The position numbers and the translations under genes were made by a program. The notes beneath the pieces are model-generated. The model saw only the letters and a program-made list of their open reading frames with translations, ran no database searches and was not told where the DNA came from. From a candidate division KSB1 bacterium (GTDB lineage Bacteria > Zhuqueibacterota > Zhuqueibacteria > Zhuqueibacterales > Zhuqueibacteraceae), in NCBI GenBank assembly GCA_034506255.1, contig JAPDPX010000001.1, positions 558,001-622,000 on the forward strand: a DNA stretch of 64,000 nucleotides, written 5' to 3'. Below are positions 18,649 through 28,162 of the stretch, piece after piece; within the stretch, counting starts at the first letter, position 1, and every line of letters starts with the position of its first letter.

Positions 18649-19863
18649 ATGGCACGGTATCCGCACTATGCGCCGGAGTTCAACATTCGGATCGACGGCG
18701 CGAATCTTCCGGCGGCGCTGCGCGCTTCGGTGATGAGCGTGAGCTACACCGACGGCATCGAAGGCGCCGATCGCGTGGAGGTAACGTTTGCCAACCCGGA
18801 CTTGCGCTGGCTGGATCATCCGCTCCTGCAGGCGGACAATTCGTTTTCGTTATCCATCGGCTATGCGCCGGATCCATTGGAGGAAGTTTTCGTCGGTGAG
18901 ATTACCGGCGTTGAGCCCTCTTTTCCGAGCAACGGCATGCCGACGATCAAGATTGCTGCTCATGATTTTTTGCAGAGGCTGACCACCGCCACCAAAGATC
19001 GAGCTTTTATGCTGAGACTTCCTTGCATTGGCAATTTTCCACTCCCGGATCCTGCAGTGGCAGCGTTGGTCGCGGGCACGAATTTGTTGGTCCCAGTTCT
19101 CGACCCGGTGGGCTCAGCGTTATCCTTTTTGACGTTGTTGATTGCCTATGCCATCGATCCCCTCGAGGCCAAAAGGGCTGTTCGTTTGCAACAAGGCGAA
19201 AGTGATTTTGATTTTCTCAGCAAAATTGCCAAAGAGAATGGCTGGGAGATGTACATCGATCATACCTTGGAGCCCAGAGGGCACATGCTGCGATTTAAAT
19301 TTATGCTGCCGGAGTACTCGCCCTTGGTGACGCTGAAGCGGGGCGGATCCCTGATGGACTTCACGCCACGGCTCAGCACCGTGGGGCAAGTGGCAGGAGT
19401 GTCGACGCGCGTTTGGCTGCCGAGCATCAAGTTGGAGCTGGTGATCGTCCTGTCGTGGAATTTTGATCGCGCGGCTTTTGAGCTCATGATCTTTCCCGGC
19501 CTCGGCAGCTTGCAGGAATTGCTTGGCGGACAAGCCCAGAGCATTCTTAAGATCGACGCGGGGGGGCCGGCGCTGGCTCCCCGAAAGATTCTCAGCGAGC
19601 TGCTGCCACGACTAAATAACCGGCTCACCGGCAGCGGCAGCACGATCGGCAATCCCAAAATCAAGGCGGGTGAAGTCATCAATCTCGAAGGCTTGGGCCA
19701 CCAGTTCAGCGGTTTCTATCGAATCACCTCGGCCATCCATTCATTTGATGGCAGCGGTTACAAAACCAGTTTTGAGGTTCGCAAAGAAATCTGGTTTGGC
19801 TCCATTCCAGTGCCCAAAGGGATTTCCGGTTTGGTGCGGGTGCAGGGACAGACTTTGTCGTGA
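18649..19863 (+). CDS. baseplate hub protein, gpD/gp27-like (N-terminal part of VgrG)
   Basis: 404 residues. YAPEFNIRIDGANLPAAL, SVSYTDGIEGADRVEVTF, DNSFSLSIGYAPDPLEEVF and FVGEITGVEPSFPSNG mark the phage late control gpD family, the trimeric hub that carries the spike. Towards the C-terminus, GEVINLEGLGHQFSGFYRIT and KTSFEVRKE are also typical. In Afp8 and VgrG the hub is fused to the spike, while here the two are separate genes, with 30 bases between them. It would form the adaptor between the tube and the spike. Confidence 0.92.
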   Translation: MARYPHYAPEFNIRIDGANLPAALRASVMSVSYTDGIEGADRVEVTFANPDLRWLDHPLLQADNSFSLSIGYAPDPLEEVFVGEITGVEPSFPSNGMPTIKIAAHDFLQRLTTATKDRAFMLRLPCIGNFPLPDPAVAALVAGTNLLVPVLDPVGSALSFLTLLIAYAIDPLEAKRAVRLQQGESDFDFLSKIAKENGWEMYIDHTLEPRGHMLRFKFMLPEYSPLVTLKRGGSLMDFTPRLSTVGQVAGVSTRVWLPSIKLELVIVLSWNFDRAAFELMIFPGLGSLQELLGGQAQSILKIDAGGPALAPRKILSELLPRLNNRLTGSGSTIGNPKIKAGEVINLEGLGHQFSGFYRITSAIHSFDGSGYKTSFEVRKEIWFGSIPVPKGISGLVRVQGQTLS

Positions 19864-19893
19864 TTGTTCATATCGCAAAGGGAGAAAATAAAG

Positions 19894-20529
19894 ATGCCCA
19901 TCACCTTGTTTGAAGCCGGCACCCGGCGGGAAGAAGAGCGCAGAAGACCGTCGGTTGTTTCCGGTGTCGTGATCAACAACTGTGATTTGCTGCGGCAGGG
20001 GAAAGTGTTGGTGCGCATTCCTTCCCTGGGTGAAGAAGTTTGGGCGCGCGTGGCCTCGTCGGGAGCCGGATCGAGTCGGGGCATCATGTATATCCCGCAG
20101 CCGGATGATGAAGTGGTGGTCAACTTTGTCAACGATGATCCCAACGATGCCCAAATCGTCGGCGGCAGTTGGAGTACCCGCGACAGCCCCCCGGTCGCCA
20201 GTCCGACGGATTTGCTGGTCAAGCGAAAGATCAAAACCGGCCTGGCCGGCGGCCTGGGGCACGAAGTCGAATTTGACGACGCGCTGCAAACCATCACCAT
20301 TACCAGCAGCACGAAGCAGAAGATCGCCATCGCTCCGGAGAAAATTGAAATCTCAACTTTGGGTGGCGCGGCGAAGGTTACTTTGAATACGGCAGGCACA
20401 ATTACCATTGAAGCGGCGCTGAGCCTCGAGCTGAAGGCGAAGGGGATGATCAAGCTGGAGGCGGCAAAAGTTGATATCAATGGCAAAGTGGCGACCAGCA
20501 TTCAGGGCAAGATCGTGAAGATAAATTAG
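19894..20529 (+). CDS. spike protein, gp5/VgrG C-terminal-like
   Basis: 211 residues, ATG with AAAGGGAGA 9-15 bases upstream. Residues 15-90 are an OB-fold (VVSGVVINNCDLLRQGKVLV, GSSRGIMYIPQPDDEVVV, NFVNDDPNDAQIVGG) as in gp5 and VgrG. The rest is short beta-repeats (ITITSSTKQKIAI, TLNTAGTITIEA, LELKAKGMIKLEA, VDINGKVAT) that build a triangular beta-helix needle. No lysozyme or effector domain is attached. It is tipped by the PAAR protein encoded 10 bases downstream. The TTG at 19864 is an unlikely alternative start. Confidence 0.92.
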   Translation: MPITLFEAGTRREEERRRPSVVSGVVINNCDLLRQGKVLVRIPSLGEEVWARVASSGAGSSRGIMYIPQPDDEVVVNFVNDDPNDAQIVGGSWSTRDSPPVASPTDLLVKRKIKTGLAGGLGHEVEFDDALQTITITSSTKQKIAIAPEKIEISTLGGAAKVTLNTAGTITIEAALSLELKAKGMIKLEAAKVDINGKVATSIQGKIVKIN

Positions 20530-20539
20530 GAGAAGCATT

Positions 20540-20845
20540 ATGCCAGCAGCAGCTCGAGTCGGCGATATGACCAGTCACGGAACGCCGTTGAGTCCTTCGG
20601 GGCCAGGGGGAAGCCCCAATGTACTGATTGGCGGGCAGCCTGCATGGAGGGCAACCGCAGACGTTCATGTGTGTCCCTTGTTCTCTGGCACGGTGCCGCA
20701 TGTGGGCGGCGTTGTGGTCAAGGGCAGTACGAGCGTCTTCATCAACAATTTGCCTGCGGCCAGGCAGGGCGACACGATCACCGAGGGCGGGGGCGGGCCA
20801 AACAACATCGCCGCGGGTTTTCCAATGGTTATTATTGGAGGTTAG
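20540..20845 (+). CDS. PAAR-domain spike tip
   Basis: 101 residues, ATG with AGGAGAAGC upstream. It starts MPAAARVGDMTSHGTPL and contains the PAAR-like spacing of Gly, His and Cys (DVHVCPLFSGTVPHVGGVV) and the closing GSTSVFINNLPAARQGDTI. This matches Afp10-type tips, which coordinate a metal ion through His and Cys and sharpen the spike. It has no C-terminal toxin. It is followed 5 bases later by the gp25-like gene. Confidence 0.93.
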   Translation: MPAAARVGDMTSHGTPLSPSGPGGSPNVLIGGQPAWRATADVHVCPLFSGTVPHVGGVVVKGSTSVFINNLPAARQGDTITEGGGGPNNIAAGFPMVIIGG

Positions 20846-20850
20846 TCAAG

Positions 20851-21273
20851 ATGAATGGTCTGCAACCAGATCCGGCGAAAGCCTTCCTCGGCGTCGGCTG
20901 GGCCTTTCCGCCAAAATTGGAGGCTGATGGAACCATTGCGGAGGCGGTTTACGAAGAAGACATCCGCCAGGCGATTCGCATCATTTTGGGAACCAATCCC
21001 GGCGAGCGCGTGATGCGCCCGGACTTCGGCGCCGGCCTGAACGCCTTCGTCTTCGAGCCGGTGAATACCACCACCATGGCGCTGATCAAAACCCGCGTGG
21101 CAGAGGCGCTGATCGACTGGGAGCCCCGCATCGACGTGGAAGAAGTGAAAGTGACCTCCGATGCGGCACAGCGTCACAAATTGCTCATCGATGTGCACTA
21201 TCGCGTACGCGCCACCAATGTCCGTCATAATCTCGTTTACCCATTTTATCTTGAAGAGGGAGCAGCCGCGTGA
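20851..21273 (+). CDS. gp25-like baseplate wedge protein (Afp9-like)
   Basis: 140 residues. FLGVGWAFPPKLEADGTIA, EEDIRQAIRIILGTNPGERV, MRPDFGAGLNAFVFEPVN and the DWEPRIDVEEV segment are the gp25/GPW signature; the EPR core is the motif that joins baseplate to sheath. The ATG at 20851 starts right after a GGAGG site (20837-20841) near the PAAR stop; the frame is open upstream only through the PAAR gene. Its stop overlaps the GTG of the next gene by four bases (GTGA), so the two are coupled. Confidence 0.93.
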   Translation: MNGLQPDPAKAFLGVGWAFPPKLEADGTIAEAVYEEDIRQAIRIILGTNPGERVMRPDFGAGLNAFVFEPVNTTTMALIKTRVAEALIDWEPRIDVEEVKVTSDAAQRHKLLIDVHYRVRATNVRHNLVYPFYLEEGAAA

Positions 21274-24200
21274 AGCCGTCAATCCGACAACTGCTCGACT
21301 CCCGCGACGCTTTGCAGATTGTGAAAGAAATCCTGGCGCGACGGCCGGGCTACCTGCCAGAGTGGGAACCACCGGAGAAAGGAGCCGACGTTGCGCTGCT
21401 GTGGATTTTTGCCCGCTATCTGGAGGCCATCCTTCAGCGCTTGAACCAGGCGCCGGGAAAAAACAAGCTGGCGTTTTTGGATGGGGTGGGAATTGACCTC
21501 ATTCCCGCTCAGGCCGCGCGCGCGCCGATGGTTTTTCAGTTGTCAGCGCAGGCAAGTGATGGCCGGGTTCCGGCGGGAACACGACTGGTCTCTCCGCCAC
21601 CACTGGAAAGTACCCAGCAAATTATTTTCGAGACCGAGCGGGCGGCGGGATTGGCAGCGGCGCGGATAACTGAAGTCATCAGTCTGTGGCCGGGGAGAGA
21701 TCAGTATATCAACCACAGTGCGGATTTTTTGGCAGGCAAATCCTTTCAGCCGTTCAAGAAATTGCGATTGCAAGACACGCCTCATATCATCTACCTTGCG
21801 CACAATGTTCTCCTGGCGCTGGCCGGAAAAGTGAATCTCGACGTGGAGTTCGAGCTGACCCAACTCAGCACCGAGCCTCTCGATATTCTTTGGGAATACT
21901 GGGACGGCCAGATCTGGCGCGGATTCAAAGCCATGCATCCGACCTGCATGGAGGTCAGGCAGCAAAAACTGGATGGCACCAACGGCTTGACCCGCAGCGG
22001 CCGCTTCCGTCTGGAAACCGATTGCGCCGAGACCGCTAAAACTGCGGTGAATGGCATTGAAGCTTTTTGGATTCGCGGACGGTTGACGGAACCCCTGCCG
22101 CCGGATCCGGTCAAAGTCCTCCCCGAGGTGGAAGCTGTACGATTGAGCAATGTCATCGATCAGTCGCTCAAAGCTTCCTTGACACCTTTGGTTCAATATG
22201 TCGCGTCATCTAGTGGTGCTGCGAGACAAATATCGGGTGTCGTGATCAATGAAGCCGGGCAGCCACTAGCGGGCGTTGAGGTAAGGCTAACCAGTCCCGA
22301 TGACCCTAATTTCACGCAAGTCACTGCCACGACCAATCAAAACGGAAATTATACGTTTCCTAATGTTGCACCCGGAAAGACATACGAGATCGAAATTCCA
22401 TTTTCCAACCTGCTCGCGTCTGTCAGGCAGCAATTTGTTGATAATGGTCTAGACCTCGAGCTCAATCTCACCTTGAACATCCTTGGCCTCAGCCCGGACA
22501 AAGCTTTTGCCGATGCGGAGGCGCTGGATGTATCGAAACCGTTCCATCCCTTGGGTTTGCAGCCTCAGCCGGGTTCAACGTTCTATTTCCATAACGAGGA
22601 AATTTTCAACAAGCCAGGGGCGAGGGTGCGAATCGCTATCATTCCCACCAGGACACCGCAAGATGATCAGGCGATAACCGGAGCAACGCTTCTTGCCCAC
22701 ACGGTCTCCTGGGAATATTGGAACGGGCGCGAATGGCTCGCGCTATTGATTTATTCCAATAATCCGAGCGTTCCAACTCAGAAGTCGCCTTTGGATTTCA
22801 GCAAAACGGATGTGATCGAGCTGCAGATTCCGCCGGATCTGGAGAAAACCACGGTCAACGATGAAGAAGCCCGGTGGATGCGGGTCCGGCTGGTGAGTGG
22901 GGGTTTTGGATTTAAGCAGACCTTAACCTTCAACAGCAACACCTTCACTTATGTCATCAGCCAGCCACCGGCGTTAGTTGTCTTTCCTCTCGGCTACACC
23001 TGGCAATACGGCCCATTTCATCCGGAGCAGGTTTTGACCTACAATGATTTTCAATACGAAGATCGTACCGCAGAAGCGAGTTTGCCGGGAAGAACGTTTC
23101 AACCGTTCAAACCGGTGAGCGATGTCACTCCAGCCCTCTACCTGGGTTTCGACAAAAAATTGCCGGTCGATCGTCTCAATCTCTTTTTTGACATTCTTGA
23201 ACAACGCGAAGAGTCGCAGGGCCCGGCGCTGTTGTGGGAATATTGGAACGGCAGCTCATGGCGCAATTTGCCGGTCGAGGATGAAACCCGTTACTTGCGC
23301 ATTCCGGGCATGGTCTCCTTCATTGCCGCTGAAGACAGCCAGCCCCTGGCCCGTTTCAACGCGTCCTTGCATTGGCTGCGCGCCCGGCTCAAAGAGGATG
23401 GGCCGCCCGGCGAGCCGATGGTGAATAACATTTTTCCCAATGCGGTTTGGGCAGCGCAGCGGCAAACCATCACCGACGAACCTCTGGGCGCCAGCAACGG
23501 ACAGCCCAATCAGGTTTTTGCTTTTCGCCAGATTCCGATTTTGGAGGGAGAACGCATCGAGGTGCGTGAGCTGGCGGGCGCGCGCGCCAATGTCGAATGG
23601 CGAATGGTGGCCATGGAGCTTTTCGGCGGCAATGCCCGCATCGTTCAAGAGCTGGAAGACCGCCTGGGCAGCGAAGGAGCACAGACCGATATCGAAAAAG
23701 GTGATTTGCGCTTGCGGCGCGACCGCAACAAGAAGGTCACTGAAGTTTGGGTGCGCTGGGAAAGCCGGCGCCATCTTTTTCTCTCCGGCCCCGATGATCG
23801 CCACTACGTTTTGGAACGCGCCCGCGGCCGGCTGCTCTTCGGCGATGGCGGGCGGGGAAAGATTCCACCGTTGGGAGCAGCGATTTTGGCGAAACAGTAT
23901 CGCTCCGGGGGCGGGCTTGCCGGCAACGTGGCAGCCAGGAGCATCACCCAAATGCAGGGCGCCATCGGCGGACTTGAGACGGTTTTCAATCCCTCGCCTG
24001 CCGAAGGAGGCGCCGATGCGGAAACCCTGGAACGGTTCAGCCACCGCGGGCCGCAGACGTTGCGCCATCGCGGACGTGCACTTTCAGCGCGTGATTACGA
24101 AACCATGGCCAAAGAAGCTTCTCCCGCGGTGGCCGTGGCTCGTGCGATTCCGACAACCGATGCCAACGGCCGCAAACGGCCGGGTTGGGTGACGGTGTTG

Positions 24201-24644
24201 ATTATTCCCCAAAGCCGGGAGCCACGGCCCCAGCCCTCTTTTGGTTTGCGGGAGCAGGTGCGAAAGTTCATCGCAGCGCACGCGGCGGCGGATTTGGCTG
24301 CGGCCAACCGGATTTATATCACCGGGCCGGAGTATTTTCCGATCGACGTTCAAGTCACCATCATCCCGCTTGCTCCTGCTGAAGCCGGTGCGGTGGAAGA
24401 CCGGGCCCGCGCCGCCTTGGAAAATTTTCTCCATCCCTTGCACGGCGGTCCCGAAGGCAATGGCTGGGAACTGGGCCGGGATGTTTTTCTCTCGGACGTC
24501 GCCGCGGTTTTGGAACGGGTGGAGGGCGTTGACTTTGTGAAGGAATTGACCCTCTTGTGGAACGGAGCGCCGCAAGGGGAAAGCCTCAAAGTGCCGGAAG
24601 ATCGCATCGTGGTCGCCGGCGAGATCAGAATCAAGTTAACATGA
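21270..24644 (+). CDS. large J-like baseplate protein (Afp11-like) with an inserted beta-sandwich domain
   Basis: 1124 residues, starting with GTG in a GTGA overlap. The N-terminus (GYLPEWEPPEKGADVALLWI) and C-terminus (LLFGDGGRGKIPPLGAAI, SARDYETMAKEASP, FLHPLHGGPEGNGWELGRDV) are those of gpJ/gp6-like wedge proteins. Three blocks reading LWEYWDGQIWRGF, SWEYWNGREWLAL and LWEYWNGSSWRNL suggest repeated beta domains. At about 320-390, ISGVVINEAGQPLAGVEVRL and NGNYTFPNVAPGKTYEIEIP form a carboxypeptidase-regulatory-like domain inserted between them. This extra domain probably projects from the baseplate rim. Confidence 0.9.
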   Translation: MKPSIRQLLDSRDALQIVKEILARRPGYLPEWEPPEKGADVALLWIFARYLEAILQRLNQAPGKNKLAFLDGVGIDLIPAQAARAPMVFQLSAQASDGRVPAGTRLVSPPPLESTQQIIFETERAAGLAAARITEVISLWPGRDQYINHSADFLAGKSFQPFKKLRLQDTPHIIYLAHNVLLALAGKVNLDVEFELTQLSTEPLDILWEYWDGQIWRGFKAMHPTCMEVRQQKLDGTNGLTRSGRFRLETDCAETAKTAVNGIEAFWIRGRLTEPLPPDPVKVLPEVEAVRLSNVIDQSLKASLTPLVQYVASSSGAARQISGVVINEAGQPLAGVEVRLTSPDDPNFTQVTATTNQNGNYTFPNVAPGKTYEIEIPFSNLLASVRQQFVDNGLDLELNLTLNILGLSPDKAFADAEALDVSKPFHPLGLQPQPGSTFYFHNEEIFNKPGARVRIAIIPTRTPQDDQAITGATLLAHTVSWEYWNGREWLALLIYSNNPSVPTQKSPLDFSKTDVIELQIPPDLEKTTVNDEEARWMRVRLVSGGFGFKQTLTFNSNTFTYVISQPPALVVFPLGYTWQYGPFHPEQVLTYNDFQYEDRTAEASLPGRTFQPFKPVSDVTPALYLGFDKKLPVDRLNLFFDILEQREESQGPALLWEYWNGSSWRNLPVEDETRYLRIPGMVSFIAAEDSQPLARFNASLHWLRARLKEDGPPGEPMVNNIFPNAVWAAQRQTITDEPLGASNGQPNQVFAFRQIPILEGERIEVRELAGARANVEWRMVAMELFGGNARIVQELEDRLGSEGAQTDIEKGDLRLRRDRNKKVTEVWVRWESRRHLFLSGPDDRHYVLERARGRLLFGDGGRGKIPPLGAAILAKQYRSGGGLAGNVAARSITQMQGAIGGLETVFNPSPAEGGADAETLERFSHRGPQTLRHRGRALSARDYETMAKEASPAVAVARAIPTTDANGRKRPGWVTVLIIPQSREPRPQPSFGLREQVRKFIAAHAAADLAAANRIYITGPEYFPIDVQVTIIPLAPAEAGAVEDRARAALENFLHPLHGGPEGNGWELGRDVFLSDVAAVLERVEGVDFVKELTLLWNGAPQGESLKVPEDRIVVAGEIRIKLT

Positions 24645-24892
24645 TCCAAAACTACGGTAGGTCATTGCGCAGCAAAAGTTGGAAAAAATTGTGAGTTTTT
24701 ATGTCCAACGGATAAACGCTGCCAACGGATTTAAAGGCAAAACGATTTGGGGCAAAATCATTAAATAAGGTATGAGTTCAGCCATCTGAACCGGAGTGTA
24801 ATGCTTTAGCATCAAATCCGATGCTGTCCCGTTTGTGGGACTCAAGTTTTCAGCTTGCCTGAAAATCTTGTTTAGACCCTTGTGAGATAGAG
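24645..24892. other. 248-base gap inside the baseplate operon
   Basis: No gene. It contains two near-identical words in tandem, GGCAAAACGATTT and GGGCAAAATCATTA (about 24738-24764), a 5-base hairpin GTCCC/GGGAC, and a 7-base hairpin TTTTCAG-CTTGC-CTGAAAA (24847-24865) 27 bases before the next ATG. The DNA is less GC-rich than its flanks. It may be an inserted element remnant, or hold an internal promoter. Confidence 0.5.
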
Positions 24893-27181
24893 ATGCCTTT
24901 ACCACTGCCAAATCTCGATGATCGTCGCTGGATTGATCTGGTCGAAGAAGGCCGGGCCTTGATCCCGCTTTATGCGCCGGAATGGACCGATCACAATATC
25001 CACGATCCGGGAATCACGTTGATCGAGCTTCTCGCCTGGATCGCAGAGATGGATATCTACCAGCTCAACCGCATTCCGGAAGCGCACCGGCGCAAGTTCC
25101 TGGCGCTCATTGGCCGCCGGCCCGAACCGCCACGCCCGGCGCACTCGGTGCTGCGTTTTGCCTAGCCGGACACGAACACCACTCTGCACTTGCCAGCCGG
25201 CCTCATGTTTGCAGGAAATGACGCTTTCGGACAGCGGACTCTTTTCCGAAATTTGGCCGCACTTGACGTTATATCAAATCAATTGCTTGCCATTCAGGTC
25301 GCGGACGAAAAGGGATTTCGTGATCTGTCTTCTCGTTTGCAGCTTGGAGAGCCAATTGAGATTTTCGGTGACAACCCCAGGCCCGGCGCCACGCTGTATT
25401 TGGGTTTTTGCCGCTCGTTGCCGCCGGGAGTGCCGGTAAGCCTGTTTTTCACGTTTTCTCATTCCCGCTCCGGGATCGAAGAACGCCAGCGGCTGATCGC
25501 GGAAATCAGAGCGCGCAAAAAGGCCTGTGCTCCACCAAGATTGCCTGATAAATGTCAGCCGCCATTGCCCCTTTCTCTTAAAGAGCAAACTGAAGAAACG
25601 CCGCCACATCATTCGGTTTATACGGTCTGGGAATTCTTCAATGAACAGGAAGAATGGCAGCGTTTGGATCCGACAGCCGGTGAGGTCGAAGATGACACGC
25701 GGGCGTTTACATTGAATGGCCGCGTGCTCGTCAAGATTCCGGTTGCAATGGGGAAGAAATCCAAATCCGATTTTTATTACCTGCGTTGTCGTTTTGTGGC
25801 TGGCGCTTACGAGGCGCCGCCAATCATGCAAAATATCACATTGAATGGCGTTGAAGTCGAGCAGGCCACTCCTGTCGGCGTAGTGAAATGGACGATTGCC
25901 AGGGCAGTTGCGGCAGAAGGACTGGAACCGGCGCCCGGGGAGAGCGTGGGCTTGCTTTTACAATTCAACGCGCAAGGAGAAATCTCTCAGCTCGCCTTCG
26001 TGAGGGATAATGAAACGTTGCCCACCTTCATGGTGCTGGAATACAAAAAGGCATCCGTCACACAAACCGGAGAACTGAGCATCGCGGCAGAATTGCTCGG
26101 CTACGGCGCCGGAACGCCGCAGCAACAATTCACTTTATCTGAGAAGCCCGTGCAGGAATCCGGCTTCGGCTTGTTCACTCTCGAGCAGGAGGGATGGCGC
26201 ATCTGGACTCTTCGCCCTGACTTCGATGCCTCGAGCCGCAGCGATCCGCACTTCCTTCTTGATGCGACCCAAGGGCTGGTGACCTTCGGTGATGGCGAAA
26301 AGGGACGGGTGTTGCCAAAAGACGTTCCCGTTTTCGTCACGTATCGCGCCACGCGGGCAGAAGCTGGAAATCTTCCAAAGAAAACGATTGTCAAATTGGT
26401 TGATTCAGTCCATAATCGCGCCTTATTGAAGAATGATTTTGACCGGGCGAAAAGAGAACTCGTCGTCACCAATCCGCTTGCGGCTGCGGGCGGCGCTGCC
26501 GCCGAGACCGTCACACAGGCGGCAGGTCGCGCCCTGGAATGGCTGCAAAAGCCGCAGCGGGCCGTAACGTTGGCGGATTATGAAACCTTGGCCAAAGAAA
26601 CGCCCGGGGTGCAATTGGCGCGCGTTTCGGCTCGCCCGAATATTCATCCCAATTTTCCGTGTTGCAAGGCGCCGGGCATAATCACGCTCATCGTTTTGCC
26701 CTATCTGCCGCGTGCGCGGCCGATGCCCAGCCGGGAGCTTCGGCAGACCGTGGCAGCTTATCTCAACCGGCGCCGGGTGATCGGAACGCGCGTGGAGGTG
26801 GTCGGGCCACAGTATCTGAAAATTGCCGTGCGTGCACAGGTCCGGGCCTGTGTGGGAATAAACATATCCGAGCTCCGGCAAAAGATCATCGCCGCGCTGA
26901 ATCTTTTTTTTCATCCGCTCGAGGGCGGCCCCGATGGTAACGGTTGGCCTTTTGGCCGGGAGGTCTATCGTTCGGAAGTGTTGCAGGTGATTGACGAAAC
27001 CGAAGGCGTGGATCATGTGCTTTCGTTGGAGCTGATTGCCGCAGACGGCGAGCCGCAATGCGGCAATATTTGCCTGGGCCCATTCGGCTTGGTGGAGGCC
27101 GGCCAGCATCAAATCGAAGTGGTGGGCAGCTTCCGCGGAAGTATTGGCCCCCGCCGGAGATCGTGCAACGATTGGTTGTAA
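24893..27181 (+). CDS. second J-like baseplate protein (Afp12-type position), interrupted by an in-frame amber codon
   Basis: One reading frame from ATG 24893 to 27181, broken only by TAG at 25163. The first 90 codons (DRRWIDLVEEGRALIPLYAP, then DHNIHDPGITLIELLAWIAE) are the conserved N-terminus of this baseplate family. The downstream 665 codons hold the gpJ-like end (LVTFGDGEKGRVLPKDVPVF, VTLADYETLAKETPGVQLAR, FFHPLEGGPDGNGWPFGREV). The reading across the stop, VLRFA-stop-PDTNTTLHLP, looks continuous. The gene may be a recent pseudogene, a sequencing error, or use readthrough; an ATG at 25205 lacks a ribosome site. Confidence 0.85.
25163..25165 (+). other. in-frame TAG inside the J-like baseplate gene
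   Basis: The only interruption of a 763-codon frame. A single base change from TTG, TCG, CAG, AAG, GAG, TGG or TAC/TAT would create it. No stem-loop or obvious readthrough context follows it within 20 bases. Confidence 0.85.
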
Positions 27182-27194
27182 CTGGAGCAAATCA

Positions 27195-28154
27195 ATGTCT
27201 GATCTTTGTGCAACGGAATTGCAACGGGTGCGCTATTGGCAAGGCCAGACGCTGCGCAGCCGTGACCTCAACGACCAGCTTGCCATCGAAGCGCAACGAC
27301 GCTGGTGGCACAACCGCGCCGTGCACAACGCCTTTGGCCTGAGCTTGGGGCTGCAAACATCCTCCGTGCTCGACGCCAATAATGTAATGACCGCCGTTCG
27401 TGTCACCTGCGGGGTGGCTTATGACTGCTTCGGAAGGGAATTGATTCTGCGGAGCACGCAGGAAGTTCCGGTTCCGGCCATGCCGCCGGAAGATGAAAAC
27501 GCCATGACCCTGCTCATCCGATATAAAGATGCCGCGCAATTTCCCAAGAGAAATGAAATCGCCAGTGCCTGGATCGGGCCTGAATTTTCGTCATTGCAAG
27601 CGCAAGCGGAATTGGTGTGGAAGCCCTCGCATGCCGTGGAGGTCCGGGACGGCGTTCCCTTGGCGCGCGTGAATTATTCTGGCAAACTCCCTTCCCTCGA
27701 TCCCGAATTTACCCCGGCGCTTTCCAAACCGCTCGCCCGACCTTGTATCGCCCGTGGCGCCACCATTCCCGGAAATACGCCGTGGAAACTATGGAGCATT
27801 CAAGATAGAACCGGGCAGCCAATCAAGCTGGGGTTTGAGGCCGAGATCGATACCTCTGCGGCCGGCTTTACACAAGTACCCTGTTACTTTGCCTGGCTGC
27901 AAGGGCCACTGTGGGATCAGATTCGCGGAGAGTTCTTTCCAGCTCCTTTTGCGCATATCGATGCGGCCTCCATCAAGGGTTTCACTTTTCGTCTTTGGAT
28001 GCCACATCTCGATATCCCGAGTTTAACGAGAAGAAAGACGACGAAGGAAAATTTTGACACCGAGTTTTTGGCCTTTGCGCAGCGGCAAAAACTCTTTGTC
28101 TGCTGGCTGGGGATTCAGCCGGAATTCATACATGATGAAAAAGTTTGCAAATAG
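27195..28154 (+). CDS. eCIS baseplate-associated protein, paralogous family member 1
   Basis: 319 residues, ATG with GGAG 8 bases upstream. Near the N-terminus it reads RYWQGQTLRSRDLNDQLAIE, then HNRAVHNAFGLSLGL and VAYDCFGRELIL, the shared pattern of four proteins in this locus. It is closest to member 2 (compare AEIDTSAAGFTQVPCYF). I do not recognise an established name; position between the J-like and gpI-like genes points to a baseplate or fibre-connector role. The upstream open frame overlaps the baseplate gene and is not used. Confidence 0.8.
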   Translation: MSDLCATELQRVRYWQGQTLRSRDLNDQLAIEAQRRWWHNRAVHNAFGLSLGLQTSSVLDANNVMTAVRVTCGVAYDCFGRELILRSTQEVPVPAMPPEDENAMTLLIRYKDAAQFPKRNEIASAWIGPEFSSLQAQAELVWKPSHAVEVRDGVPLARVNYSGKLPSLDPEFTPALSKPLARPCIARGATIPGNTPWKLWSIQDRTGQPIKLGFEAEIDTSAAGFTQVPCYFAWLQGPLWDQIRGEFFPAPFAHIDAASIKGFTFRLWMPHLDIPSLTRRKTTKENFDTEFLAFAQRQKLFVCWLGIQPEFIHDEKVCK

Positions 28155-28162
28155 GTGACGCC

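Noticed and set aside
24699..24911. 70-residue minus-strand frame in the gap before the second J-like gene
   Set aside because: Runs into the baseplate gene, has no ribosome site and no recognisable pattern.
25190..27181. separate gene starting at TTG 25190
   Set aside because: Same frame as the ATG at 24893 with only one TAG between; no ribosome site; the homologous family needs the upstream 90 codons.
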